A stretch of DNA of 64,000 nt from Cryoendolithus antarcticus (taxonomy: Eukaryota; Ascomycota; Dothideomycetes; Cladosporiales; Cladosporiaceae), in assembly GCA_002077065.1 (NCBI GenBank), contig NAJO01000022.1, positions 186,001 through 250,000 of the forward strand, given 5' to 3'. How positions within the stretch are numbered: the stretch's first letter is position 1; each line of letters begins with the position of its first letter. Below the pieces are notes generated by a model that saw only the letters and a list, made by a program, of their open reading frames with translations, had not been told where the DNA came from and made no database searches. The position numbers and the translations under genes were made by a program. Below, one piece after another: positions 31,530 through 41,079 of the stretch.

Positions 31530-31829
31530 TGCGATCGTGACTGAGCTTGAATTGATCGGTTGTACTCCTGATAGAGAAATCGTTTCGTGAAATCGGCCTC
31601 GAAATGTCGACCCTAACCCTAAGGTCCGACATCGTGCCCAAAAATTGCCTCGCCCACACCGCATGCATGTGACAGTGAGTCTTTTTCTTCCACAACGTCC
31701 ACCTCTGTTGAGACTTTGAGACACTCTCGCTACCAAGCTCTCTGCTAGCACAAGACATGCCGTGCTAATCACAGTCACTACATGTAGCATCACTCACACG
31801 ATCTCTCACATGCAACGCAATCACATGCC
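31530..31829. promoter_or_regulatory. Shared divergent promoter of cgr1 and the ornithine carrier gene
   Basis: 300 bp separate the two start codons. The region contains a double telomere-type repeat at 31611-31622, nearer to cgr1. No TGACTCA (Gcn4/CPC-1) site was found for the carrier gene. Confidence 0.6.
31611..31622 (-). promoter_or_regulatory. Telomere-box-like promoter element (TTAGGG twice)
   Basis: The plus strand reads CCCTAACCCTAA, i.e. two TTAGGG units on the cgr1 strand, 82-93 bp upstream of the cgr1 ATG. Known: telo-box-type AACCCTAA motifs occur in promoters of ribosomal-protein and ribosome-biogenesis genes in several eukaryotes, bound by Myb-like telomere-repeat factors. Function here is inferred. 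Confidence 0.5.
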
Positions 31830-32843
31830 ATGGACTCGAAGACCGTACCCTCGTTCGCTGAGGCCACCCTAGGTGGCCATGCACCACTCACCACCAAAGA
31901 ACCGATAACAACGAAAGCCTCCGAAGCAATCAGGGACATAGCCTTTGGCAGTTTTGCCGGTATGGTGGGGAAGATCGTCGAATATCCCTTCGATACAGTC
32001 AAGGTGCGATTGCAGTCGCAGCCAGATCACCTGCCGCTGCGTTATACTGGACCGCTGGATTGCTTCAGGCAAGGAATCAAGCAGGATGGAGTGGAGGGAC
32101 TGTATAGGGGAGTCAGTGCGCCGCTGCTGGGCGCTGGAGCAGAGACCGCGTGTCTGTTCTTCTCGTATCGTACTGCGCAGAACATTCTGAAGGCCACAAT
32201 ACTCCCGCCGGAGATGAAGGACATGGAGCAACTTCCTCTCGGTCCGCTGATCGCCGCGGGCGCCATGTCCGGCGCCACGACTTCCCTGATCCTCACACCG
32301 ATTGAGCTCGTTAAATGCCGCATGCAAGTCCCCCTCCCTTCACCTCTCAATCCTCGCCTCGGTCCAAGCAACGGCTTCCACAGCTCTGTCGTCTCGCCAC
32401 TAGCCGTCATAGGCGATGTCTACCGCCGCGACGGCCTAGCAGGCTTCTGGCGCGGCCAGCTCGGTACACTTTTACGAGAGACGGGTGGCGGAGCAGCCTG
32501 GTTCGGGTTCTACGAAGTCGCTGCGCTGTACTTCCGCAGTGCCCGGACAGCTGGCAAGGACACGAGTCTGACGATCACAGAGAGTATGCTTGCGGGCGCT
32601 GGTGCGGGAATGGCGTACAACTTCAGCTTCTACCCGGCTGACACGATCAAGTCGAAGATCCAGACTGGTGATCTTGCGGACGTCGGGGGTGGGAGACAGA
32701 CATTTCTAAGAGTTGGGAGGGCGTTATATCGGATGCATGGGCTGAAGGGATTGTATCGTGGATGTGGGATCACGTTGCTGAGGTCTGCGCCTGCGTCGGC
32801 GTTGATCTTCACGATTTATGAAGGGTTGAGGAAGGCATTCTAG
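31830..32843 (+). CDS. Mitochondrial ornithine/arginine carrier (Ort1/ARG-13 type)
   Basis: 337 aa, single exon. Family knowledge: a mitochondrial carrier that exchanges ornithine (and arginine) across the inner membrane, linking matrix ornithine synthesis to cytosolic arginine synthesis. Seen: three tandem carrier repeats with Px[D/E]xx[K/R] signatures YPFDTVKVR, TPIELVKCR and YPADTIKSK, each followed by a GLYRG or GFWRG motif. The second repeat's ELVKCRMQVP and the LLRETGGGAAWFGFYE block are characteristic of the ORC/Ort1 subgroup. About 30 residues precede the first repeat. Subgroup assignment is by motif memory; another basic amino-acid carrier is the main alternative. Confidence 0.85.
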   Translation: MDSKTVPSFAEATLGGHAPLTTKEPITTKASEAIRDIAFGSFAGMVGKIVEYPFDTVKVRLQSQPDHLPLRYTGPLDCFRQGIKQDGVEGLYRGVSAPLLGAGAETACLFFSYRTAQNILKATILPPEMKDMEQLPLGPLIAAGAMSGATTSLILTPIELVKCRMQVPLPSPLNPRLGPSNGFHSSVVSPLAVIGDVYRRDGLAGFWRGQLGTLLRETGGGAAWFGFYEVAALYFRSARTAGKDTSLTITESMLAGAGAGMAYNFSFYPADTIKSKIQTGDLADVGGGRQTFLRVGRALYRMHGLKGLYRGCGITLLRSAPASALIFTIYEGLRKAF

Positions 32844-33167
32844 TGATGGACGGATCTTTGTTAGCGAGGAGTTGGTCGGCGGAGAGATTTTAAATTGCGC
32901 ATAGCGATGCTGGGTGCCAGAATGCATCTGGAGAGGCAAGCGTCACATAGACATAGAGATAAAATGCGTTCGAAATTGTCATCTTGTATGAGCACGCGAC
33001 ACTCTCACGCTGGACTGGAGGCAGTAGATGTCTTGGCACGGCTTAACGTTCACCCCGACTTCAGCTTCCAGACCCCTGCACCGATCTAGTGACATCGACA
33101 TCAACGTCTCAAACGGTCTGTCGCGCCATGCAGTACTGCTTTGACATGCGAATCGTGAGTCTACGGC
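32844..33167. other. Intergenic, carrier 3' region and rad17 promoter
   Basis: 324 bp between same-strand genes; nothing specific recognised. Confidence 0.4.
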
Positions 33168-35729
33168 ATGGCGCAGGGTCGCCTGACACGTCGCAAAGTG
33201 GTGACCGCTTCCTCCGACGAAGATGAGGGAACCAATGCGCCGGTCATCGTGGCCAACGATGACGATGAATCTGCAGAGGAAGCATCCATGAAGCCCATCA
33301 AAGGCAAACTCAAATCTATCAGGATGTCAAGACGGCCTCAGCAAAGTAATCCTTCGTCGACCCAGGACAAGTCGGTCAAGGCGTCCCCCAAGAAGTCTAA
33401 GACTACCAAAGTCAAGTCCAAGACCGCTGTCAAAGACGAGCCAAAACCAAATGGCAAGCCAATCTACTCTTTCTTCAACGGTGCAACTCAGAAGCAACTC
33501 TCGCAGTCATCAGCACCGTCAAGTCAGCCCCGGTCTTTAACACCTCGCCCGGACCTAGAGACAATTGACTCAGATGAAGACCACACCTCCGAAGTGAGAG
33601 TTTCAAAAGGCTCAAGCACTGCTCTCGCCCTCCGCAAACGCAAACTCCATCCCAGCCAGTCTTTCGAAGACGATGCCAATCTCGCGCCACTTCCAACACA
33701 GAAATTCCGCAAGACAAGTGAAGATGGCCGCACGCCTTCCTTCTCCATCAGCAATGACGACAAAAGATCCTGGATCGAGCAGTTCGCGCCTGCCAATCTG
33801 GACGAGCTGGCTGTGCATAAGCGAAAAGTCGCTGATGTAAGGGGATGGCTCGAGATGGCTTCCAGTGGGAGGCGGAGGAAGGTGTTAGTGTTGAAGGGTG
33901 CGGCTGGGAGTGCGAAGACGACTACGATCAAGTTGTTGGCGAGGGAAATGGGTATTGAGGTTTCCGAGTGGCGGAATCCGGCTGGAAATGATTACGCGAC
34001 CGAGGGGAGTGTGGGTGCGGCTGAGCAGTTCAATGATTTCATTGCGGCGGCTGGGCGGTCAAGTGGATTGGTGTTTGGTGCTGAAGGTGACGATGGGCGA
34101 GACTACGCGACGATCAATGAGGCAGATGATGATCGGACGAGTGGTGGTGGGAAGCAGCTGCTCTTGGTGGAGGAGTTCCCTAACACGTTCTCGAGAACAT
34201 CGCCAGTACTCGAATCGTTCCGAGCAGCTCTTTCTCAGTATCTGTCAACATCGCAAGCACCCGACAAAGCGCCCACGCCCATCGTCCTGGTTGTTTCGGA
34301 GACTCTGCTTTCGACCAGCACAGCAGCCGCTGACAGCTTCACCGTGCACCGGCTTCTGGGACCCGAACTGCTCAATCATCCATACGTCGATACCATCGAG
34401 TTCAACGCCATCGCACCAACTATACTAACCAAAGCTCTCGAAACGATCGTCGTCAAGGAAGCGCGCAAGTCTGGGCGCCGGAAGACGCCTGGCCCGGCTG
34501 TGCTCAAGCGACTAGCTGAGACAGGCGACATACGAAGCGCGATCTCGTCTCTCGAATTTCTCTGCCTACGGGGTGACGAGGAGGGGACTTGGTCCGCTAA
34601 GGTGGCGTTCACGAAGCCGAAGAAAGCACCGCCTCTAGCTGCTTTGACGAAGGTAGAAGAGGAAGCGCTGCAATTGATCTGCAATCGTGAGAGTACTCTG
34701 GGCATCTTCCATTCAGTCGGCAAGATCGTGTACAACAAGCGTGTCGATGCAGCTCTGGGCACCGAAGTCGCGCAACCGCCTCCATGGCTACCTCAGTACC
34801 GCCGTGTAAAGGTGCCAGAAACAGACATCGAATCACTGCTCGATGAGCTAGGCACGGACACCTCGACCTTCATCGCCTCCCTCCACGAGAACTTCACCCT
34901 TTCCTGCAACGCTGGCAGCACAGAAGAAACCCTCGACAGCCTGAGTGGCTGCATCGACAATCTCTCCGACGCCGATCTGTTATCCATAGACCGCTTTTCA
35001 TCAGGCACGAGATCCTTCTCCGGCTCAGCAACGGACACGCTTCGACAGGATGAAATGGCGTTCCAAGTCGCAGTCAGAGGCGTGCTCTTTAGTCTGCCTT
35101 CTCCGGTCAATCGCGGCGTCCCAGCTAGTGGCAAGAAAGCCGACGCGCATCGGATGTTCTATCCTGCTAGTCTGAAGCTTTGGCGGAAGAAAGAGGAGAT
35201 CGAGGGACTACTGGACCTCTTGACTGCGGACGCACAGTCTAGTATCAGCGCTCTTCCCGTCAGAGGGAATAGTGAAAGAGCGGACGGCGTAGCAGGCTGG
35301 CATCGCCAATCCCTCGCTCCCGACGCCACCTCCGTCCACACCTCCCCACCTCCTCTCAGCGCCTCCTCCAAATCCTCCGCACTCCTCGATCGCCTTCCCT
35401 ATCTCTCGCACATCCTCTCCGACTCGCCTCAAAACTCTGCCCTCCTCTCTCGCGTCCGCAAAGTCGTCAACATTCAATCGGCACCTTCCCTGCCCACCTC
35501 AGCCAATGAGAACGACGACGCAGCTGGCGAGCAAGACGCGCCCCTGGGCGCAGAGCAGTGGGCAACCGACCGGCCAGACGAGAATGCGCCGAAGCAGGCT
35601 AGGGGCGTGAAGAAGAAGGCCAAGAAGCCTGGAGGCGTTGGAAAGGGCGAATTGGGTGGAGAGCTAGGGATGAGATTGGAGGGGCGGGTGGAAGGTTTGG
35701 TGATTGAGGGAGATGATATTGAGGACTAG
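33168..35729 (+). CDS. rad17: Checkpoint clamp loader Rad17/Rad24
   Basis: 853 aa, single exon. Family knowledge: Rad17 (budding yeast Rad24) with Rfc2-5 loads the 9-1-1 clamp at damaged DNA and so activates the ATR-type checkpoint. Seen: a basic, acidic-Ser-rich N-terminus with a PIP-box-like PIYSFFN (about 97-103); the entry block SWIEQFAPANLDELAVHKRKV; Walker A GAAGSAKTTT starting at G244 (K250, T251); EWRNPAG; Walker B-like LLLVEEFPN; a sensor/lid region with KRLAETGDIRSAISSLEF; and a long divergent C-terminal half ending in a Lys/Gly-rich and then acidic tail. Length is somewhat above animal RAD17 and typical for filamentous fungi. Confidence 0.9.
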   Translation: MAQGRLTRRKVVTASSDEDEGTNAPVIVANDDDESAEEASMKPIKGKLKSIRMSRRPQQSNPSSTQDKSVKASPKKSKTTKVKSKTAVKDEPKPNGKPIYSFFNGATQKQLSQSSAPSSQPRSLTPRPDLETIDSDEDHTSEVRVSKGSSTALALRKRKLHPSQSFEDDANLAPLPTQKFRKTSEDGRTPSFSISNDDKRSWIEQFAPANLDELAVHKRKVADVRGWLEMASSGRRRKVLVLKGAAGSAKTTTIKLLAREMGIEVSEWRNPAGNDYATEGSVGAAEQFNDFIAAAGRSSGLVFGAEGDDGRDYATINEADDDRTSGGGKQLLLVEEFPNTFSRTSPVLESFRAALSQYLSTSQAPDKAPTPIVLVVSETLLSTSTAAADSFTVHRLLGPELLNHPYVDTIEFNAIAPTILTKALETIVVKEARKSGRRKTPGPAVLKRLAETGDIRSAISSLEFLCLRGDEEGTWSAKVAFTKPKKAPPLAALTKVEEEALQLICNRESTLGIFHSVGKIVYNKRVDAALGTEVAQPPPWLPQYRRVKVPETDIESLLDELGTDTSTFIASLHENFTLSCNAGSTEETLDSLSGCIDNLSDADLLSIDRFSSGTRSFSGSATDTLRQDEMAFQVAVRGVLFSLPSPVNRGVPASGKKADAHRMFYPASLKLWRKKEEIEGLLDLLTADAQSSISALPVRGNSERADGVAGWHRQSLAPDATSVHTSPPPLSASSKSSALLDRLPYLSHILSDSPQNSALLSRVRKVVNIQSAPSLPTSANENDDAAGEQDAPLGAEQWATDRPDENAPKQARGVKKKAKKPGGVGKGELGGELGMRLEGRVEGLVIEGDDIED

Positions 35730-36173
35730 TCCGTTTCCTAGCGGGAATCTTTGCGGCGTCAATGCTCTGGCATGGCCAACGAAGGGGGTGCGTATACTCG
35801 GCGGTTTAGCACGTTGCGTGTCGATAAAGATGAAAGGTAAGAGACTGCTCGGTGACTACATCTTCATCGTGCGGAGCTAGGTTGTCGGACTAGACTCAGT
35901 GCACCGACACAATGAGGCAAACAGGTCGAGTCACGGTGCGAGCATGAACAAGATGACCAAGGAAACAAGATCCTCTGTACAGTAGTTTTGTGCGGTCTGG
36001 TCATCCATATATCGCTATGCTGCCAGTTACAAACGAGTGATCTATGTACATCTATACATGTCATCCTAGTGAGCGCAAGGGTATCTCCAAAGATACCACC
36101 AATTCTGCCGCCAAAGGTCCCCGACCTGCCTGAACTCCCCCAAACCACTAGACACCCACACAGAACAGACCGC
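35730..36173. other. Intergenic, convergent 3' ends
   Basis: 444 bp between converging genes; no gene or structured element recognised. Confidence 0.4.
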
Positions 36174-37790
36174 CTACCTCGCCACCCCCGCCTCCAGCGC
36201 CTTAAGCGCCTGCTCATTCTCATAAACGCTCTCCCTCTTCCAAAGCCCATCCTCATCAATACTCCCCACCCTGATCTCCCTCCGCTTAGTCTCAAGCCTC
36301 GACCACCCATGCCCACCGTCCTCCTCCTCGCGCGAAAACTCCCGCAACATTCCCATCACGCCATCCTCCTCCCGCTCGTCATGCTGCTGCATGAAAGCCT
36401 GGAATTGGTCCCACTCGGCCTGCTGATCAGGCGACCGCACGGTAATGGCGTGTTTGGGCGATACGGGCTGCGAGGCGAGTGGCGCCGCGGGCATGGTTTG
36501 GCGATTTCTTGGCGTGGTAGCAGGGCGGTGCCAGCTGCGGCGTGCGGTGGCGACGGGGGCGAGGGTGGGCGCTGCGTGGGAAGAAGATGAGGGGGTTGCG
36601 TGGGATGCGAGCGAACTAAGCGCGGTGTAGGAAGATGAGTGGGCTGCGGGCGGAGGGCGGCGGGGCGGTGCGCCAGGGGCGTAGGACGCGCGGCGCTTAG
36701 CGTTGGTGGCGAAGAGGGAGACGTTGCGAGTTGGCTCTGGAATGCGAGGCCGTTGGGCGGCCTTGGCTGTGTCGTACGCCTCGGACTGGGTGAGGAAGCT
36801 CTCGTAGTCTGTGGGCTGAGCAGTTGAGAGGCGTTTCGGGGTCGCCGAAACGTTGTGAGCTTTCATGAGGAAGCGCTCGAAGTCTGACTCGAAGGTTGAG
36901 TTTGTGTTGGGGGAGGGAAGGTTGTCGTGAGCCAGGGCTGGGACAGGAGGGACGTCGGAGTCCGAGGCCGGGTTGGAGGCGAACCACGACTTACGTTTGG
37001 ACTTCGAGGATGAATTCGACTTGGTGCTGACTGTTGACTTTCGTCGGGTCATGCTCAAGCGTTTCGCCTCTTTGCTTATTGCTGACTGTTGCCTTGATCG
37101 GACGGGGGAGAGGGCGCCGGGGGAGATGGCGCCATTGACGTCGTCCGAAGTGATGGCCAGCCCCATCGAGAAGTCCTCACGAGTGAATGGTCCGGCCTTG
37201 TTGCCCATGTCTCGTCGACGCTCGTAGGCGAGATATGTTGGAATGGTCGGCACTGCAGGTACATCGTCATCCGACGAGTCGTCGTCGGCCGCTCCACCGA
37301 ACCAGCTGGCTCGGGACTTGCGGTTGGAGGTCGCCTTCTTGGTGATGCTGACAATGCTCAGTCTACGACTGATGTGCGACGATAGCTTCTCGGTCGAAGC
37401 TGTCGTGGGTCGGTCCCAGGACTGCTGGACTTGGACTGGTCGTGCTGGCATGGGAGGCTCATTCTTCACGTCAGCGGGGATACTCTGTGATCGCCAGAAA
37501 CTACGCCTCTTCATCGACTTCTCGGTAATGAGAGGCATTGGTTCTTCTTGTACGTCGACGTGGTCTGTCGGTCGCCAGAGACTTCTTCGCTTTGCCTTCT
37601 TAGTAGTAGTGTGGGGTGGTTCGACTTGTGTTGGCCGTGTGTCCCAAGTTGTTTGTGCGTGTGTGAATGGTGGTCGGCCGTCACGAGAAGGTACTTGATA
37701 TCTCGAGTCGCGTTTTCGATCTGAAGCGGATTGCGATATCTCTTTGGGATTTTTCCCTCTTAAGTTCGCCCAAAATGAGGAGAACCCCAT
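36174..37790 (-). CDS. Disordered protein with repeated basic-Ser-Trp modules, unknown function
   Basis: 538 aa, single exon; I recognise no named family. It begins MGFSSFWANLRGKNP. Four spaced modules share a basic-Ser-aromatic core followed by an acidic/Pro segment: KRRSLWRP...EEPMP (67-86), KRRSFWRS...NEPPMP (93-115), KSRASWFGG...DDDVPAVP (158-184) and KRKSWFAS...SDVPPVP (264-285). A further RRSWHRP lies near residue 420. The core RRxS/RKxS fits basophilic kinase sites. Two related FE/YE-x-FL helices occur (SDFERFLMKAHN and TDYESFLTQSEA), and there is an acidic EWDQFQAFMQQHDEREED segment near 460. No membrane segment or catalytic motif. It looks like a scaffold or regulated linker protein, which is inference. 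Confidence 0.75.
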   Translation of the reverse strand: MGFSSFWANLRGKNPKEISQSASDRKRDSRYQVPSRDGRPPFTHAQTTWDTRPTQVEPPHTTTKKAKRRSLWRPTDHVDVQEEPMPLITEKSMKRRSFWRSQSIPADVKNEPPMPARPVQVQQSWDRPTTASTEKLSSHISRRLSIVSITKKATSNRKSRASWFGGAADDDSSDDDVPAVPTIPTYLAYERRRDMGNKAGPFTREDFSMGLAITSDDVNGAISPGALSPVRSRQQSAISKEAKRLSMTRRKSTVSTKSNSSSKSKRKSWFASNPASDSDVPPVPALAHDNLPSPNTNSTFESDFERFLMKAHNVSATPKRLSTAQPTDYESFLTQSEAYDTAKAAQRPRIPEPTRNVSLFATNAKRRASYAPGAPPRRPPPAAHSSSYTALSSLASHATPSSSSHAAPTLAPVATARRSWHRPATTPRNRQTMPAAPLASQPVSPKHAITVRSPDQQAEWDQFQAFMQQHDEREEDGVMGMLREFSREEEDGGHGWSRLETKRREIRVGSIDEDGLWKRESVYENEQALKALEAGVAR

Positions 37791-39510
37791 GGCGAGCTAC
37801 TCCGGTGTGTTGTATTGGAGTGGAGTGTGTCTTGGTGAGGACCCCAACTTCAGTGAAAGTCCAGTGAAGTCCTCTGCGGCGATACTCGGAGTGTCTCAAA
37901 CGTCAAGATGTCGCAGGGTGTGGCCTGATGAGAAGCCGCAAAACACAGAAATGACGAGCAGTTGAGCCGTTTGCGCGAGGGGTACGAGGAAACATCAGCT
38001 GTATCAACAGAAGGGAACGAGCATCACCCACCCTACCGGGCGTACACCACCATCGAAAGTATGCAGCACCGTTGCGGACGCCACGCGACCTCGATATGGT
38101 TCGGGTTATCAGCGCTATCGCACGCAAATGGAAACGCGCACGAGCTACAGTCGTGCACGTCTGGCGCACGGCTGATCAGGGTCTATACATTAGACTATCC
38201 GCACGACACAATTACGGTGTGCGCGTACCACGCAACGGAGTATGTGGCATGTCCGAGAGGTACCTCAGTTGGTCCGCAGACGGTGGTGAGGGCAGCGTGG
38301 AGTCTGTCTCAGACCCGTGTGATGGTTGATGGCGTGTGTCCAGAACTCTGTCGGCCATGGCGAGACATTGACGGCTGTGACTTGGCATGATCTACAGTCG
38401 GGGTAGCTGTGCTGAACCACTCGATTGGCACTCTGGTGTCCAGCCGCGGGGCCTCGCGAGAGGGTGACGGGTGGTTGATGGGTGTCGATGGGTTGCGTCC
38501 CCAGCTCTCCACTGCCGCGGCGCTGGCGAAGGGTGGCTTGCCAAGCGAGGGCTAGACAGGGTCGATCTATCTTAGTTTCGTTAAGCTAGCGAGCGTGCGC
38601 CGGCCAGAAGGTCCGAGACTTTTTATGGAGCCAGTCGGGGCTTTTTGGCAGCACATGGCCAATCAGAGGCGTATTTTCGCGACCATTACCTGAGAAGATA
38701 CCCCAGCTGCTGACGAGTCGCGTGTAGCTGGTGGCCTGAGCATCACTGCCCGCACGTGGACCAACAACCTGCGCCAGTTCATCAGCAAAGACGCAGACAG
38801 CATGATGAGCAGGTACAAAGCGTGCGAATGGCGCCCGAGGTGTTCGACGTCGAACGCCGGCAGATGGCAATGAGTGCATGAGCATTGCAGCCGTTGCTGA
38901 AATACTCCGGCGCAAACATAGCGGACGTGCGTCTTGGCACACGCCGTATCGGTGCTAGCACGCATCTCACATCTCGCATATAATCCATGAAGTCGATCTT
39001 GAGTACAAGCGAACTAGATCTACCAGATCTCGTGTCGCCATCCTGTCATCTAGGGGATCACAGCATGAGATGTCTACGATAAGACTGCTGCTATTGACCT
39101 CCTTGCAAGGCAGGTGATCAATACTAACGAACTGAGTTCTTACTACCAGGCCTCGGCGTTGAGCCGCAGTGCACGGCGACGCGCAGGACCAGTAGGTCAC
39201 GCTGCACAGTCACAGACACGGGAGAGACGAGCGAGGCGATCGTGTTCACGCTCAGCGACAGCGAAAGCATGTCCTTGCCCATGACGGCACATCGACATTC
39301 CCATAAACACCTCGGAGGACATCTGCACGTGCGATTCCCCTGCATCGCCATCGATGCCTTCGACAGGCGTCATCCAGTTCACGGGAGCGCACAGGAGTCG
39401 TTAGAGCAGCTTCAACGGCTACATTGGTATCAACGTCGTGCGCGAGGCATGGTCATACCCCTGTTTTTCATATATACGTATGCCGCATCACATGTACCCA
39501 ATTCCGCCCT
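37791..39510. other. 1.7-kb gene-free region
   Basis: Only short overlapping frames without family resemblance. It holds the promoter of the disordered-protein gene at its left end. No tRNA B-box, repeat array or transposon sign seen. Confidence 0.4.
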
Positions 39511-40503
39511 CTACTCCTCATCGACCTTCGGCTGCGGCTCCTTCAACTTGATCTTCCCCTCGGCATCGTACACCAACTCCCTGATCTTCACACATCGCAA
39601 ATGGTTCTTGCCGCTCAAGCTCGTGTCATGGTAGAACAAATACCACTTCCCCTCAAACTCCACAATCGAATGATGCGTCGTCCAGCCCTTGACAGGCTCG
39701 AGAATCTTGTCCTGGTATGTGAACGGGCCGAGCGGCGAGTCTCCGATTGCGTAAGCGAGGAGGTGCGTGTCGCCAGTCGAGTACGAGAAGTAGTACTTCC
39801 CATTATACTTGTGCAGCCATGCAGCCTCGAAGAACCGACGCTTGTGGTCTGAGGCGTGGATTTCCTTGCCGGTAGACGGATCAAGGATCTTCACATCCTG
39901 CACCTCCGAAGCAAAAGAATGCATATCCTCGCTCAGCTTCGCCACACGCGGGCTCAGCGCCGGCTCATCACCGCTCGCCTCCATAGTCTCATAGGCGTCT
40001 TTCTTGAACTCGCCCGTACGCCAGCACTGCAGCTGACCACCCCAGATGCCCCCAAAGTAGAGGTAAGCCTGCCCGTCATCATCCACGAAACTTGCCGGAT
40101 CAATCGAATAGCTCCCCTTAATCGGCTCCGGATCCGGCTTAAACGGCCCTTCAGGCTTATCACTCTCCGCCACGCCCACACGAAACACACCCTCCTTATC
40201 CCTCGCAGGGAAGTAAAGGTAGTACTTCCCATTCTTGCTCGCGGCGTCAGGAGCCCAGAGCTGCTTTCCCACCCACGGAATATCTGACGCTGTGAGAGCG
40301 ACGCCGTGATCTGTGACGGGCCCTGAGACGGACGGCATGGAGAAGACGTGGTAGTCGTTCATGTCGTATTGGTCGCCATTGTCGTTGTCTTGGATGTCTG
40401 TCTCGCGGTCGTGCGAGGGGTAGACGTAGAGTTTGCCGTTGAAGACGTGGGCGCTGGGGTCGGCGGTGAAGAGGTCGGAGGTCATGGGTTTGGGGTCGGT
40501 CAT
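39511..40503 (-). CDS. Intracellular glycoside hydrolase family 43 protein
   Basis: 330 aa, single exon, no signal peptide (starts MTDPKPMTSDLFTADPS), so probably cytosolic. Family knowledge: GH43 five-bladed beta-propellers include beta-xylosidases and alpha-L-arabinofuranosidases. Seen: general base D15 in TADPSAHVF; the pKa-modulating D135 in YSIDPASFVDDDG; the general acid E226 in RRFFEAAWLHK; and propeller strands such as GKYYLYFPA, QAYLYFGG, GKYYFSYS and GKWYLFYHD. All three catalytic carboxylates are in place, so it should be active. It would act on imported oligosaccharides such as xylobiose or arabinoxylo-oligomers. Exact substrate unknown. Confidence 0.88.
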   Translation of the reverse strand: MTDPKPMTSDLFTADPSAHVFNGKLYVYPSHDRETDIQDNDNGDQYDMNDYHVFSMPSVSGPVTDHGVALTASDIPWVGKQLWAPDAASKNGKYYLYFPARDKEGVFRVGVAESDKPEGPFKPDPEPIKGSYSIDPASFVDDDGQAYLYFGGIWGGQLQCWRTGEFKKDAYETMEASGDEPALSPRVAKLSEDMHSFASEVQDVKILDPSTGKEIHASDHKRRFFEAAWLHKYNGKYYFSYSTGDTHLLAYAIGDSPLGPFTYQDKILEPVKGWTTHHSIVEFEGKWYLFYHDTSLSGKNHLRCVKIRELVYDAEGKIKLKEPQPKVDEE

Positions 40504-41079
40504 AGTTGCGGTGGTATGGGTGGGTAATTGGAGTGTGAGTATGCCGTTCAGTCAGGATCTTGGTCGCGACGTTGATGTCGTAGTCGTGTTGGAGCGAGAC
40601 AGATGCAATGCCACATGGCAGCGGGAGAAGGCGAAATATAGCTATCCATACTGATCCACATAGCAGCTCTGCCTATTCGACGGCATTGAGCCTCTGTGTG
40701 TCTTGGGCGACGTGATGTCAAGTTTAGCCTAAAGCGGGGGCGTGGAGCAAAAGACGTGGAGTGAATTCACATGCTCTTGGCATTCGCAGGCCTGATTATC
40801 GAGGGTGCAAGACTGGCTACATGGGAGAGATGCGTCGGTGGCATGATCTAGACATACCAGGTGAAGCTCATGACGCGGAAGTTGCGTTTGCTTCGGCAGA
40901 AGTCGTTCTTAGCCTTCAACGACCGTTCCCTGAACATCGAACGCTGGCTACTTCAGTGTAGCGGCTGCATGATCGTAGTCCCATTGTGCACGACAATCTC
41001 GAGCCGTGGATCGAGACGTTTATGCTCATCATGGCATAGCCACGGTCCAATTCTCGACATGAGAGGCCTCGTCGAGATC
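40504..41079. other. Intergenic, GH43 promoter and eIF3d 3' region
   Basis: 576 bp; no gene or motif recognised. Confidence 0.4.

Noticed and set aside
38586..38942. 118-codon minus-strand frame in the 1.7-kb gap
   Set aside because: No family resemblance, composition like random reading, overlapping frames of similar quality.
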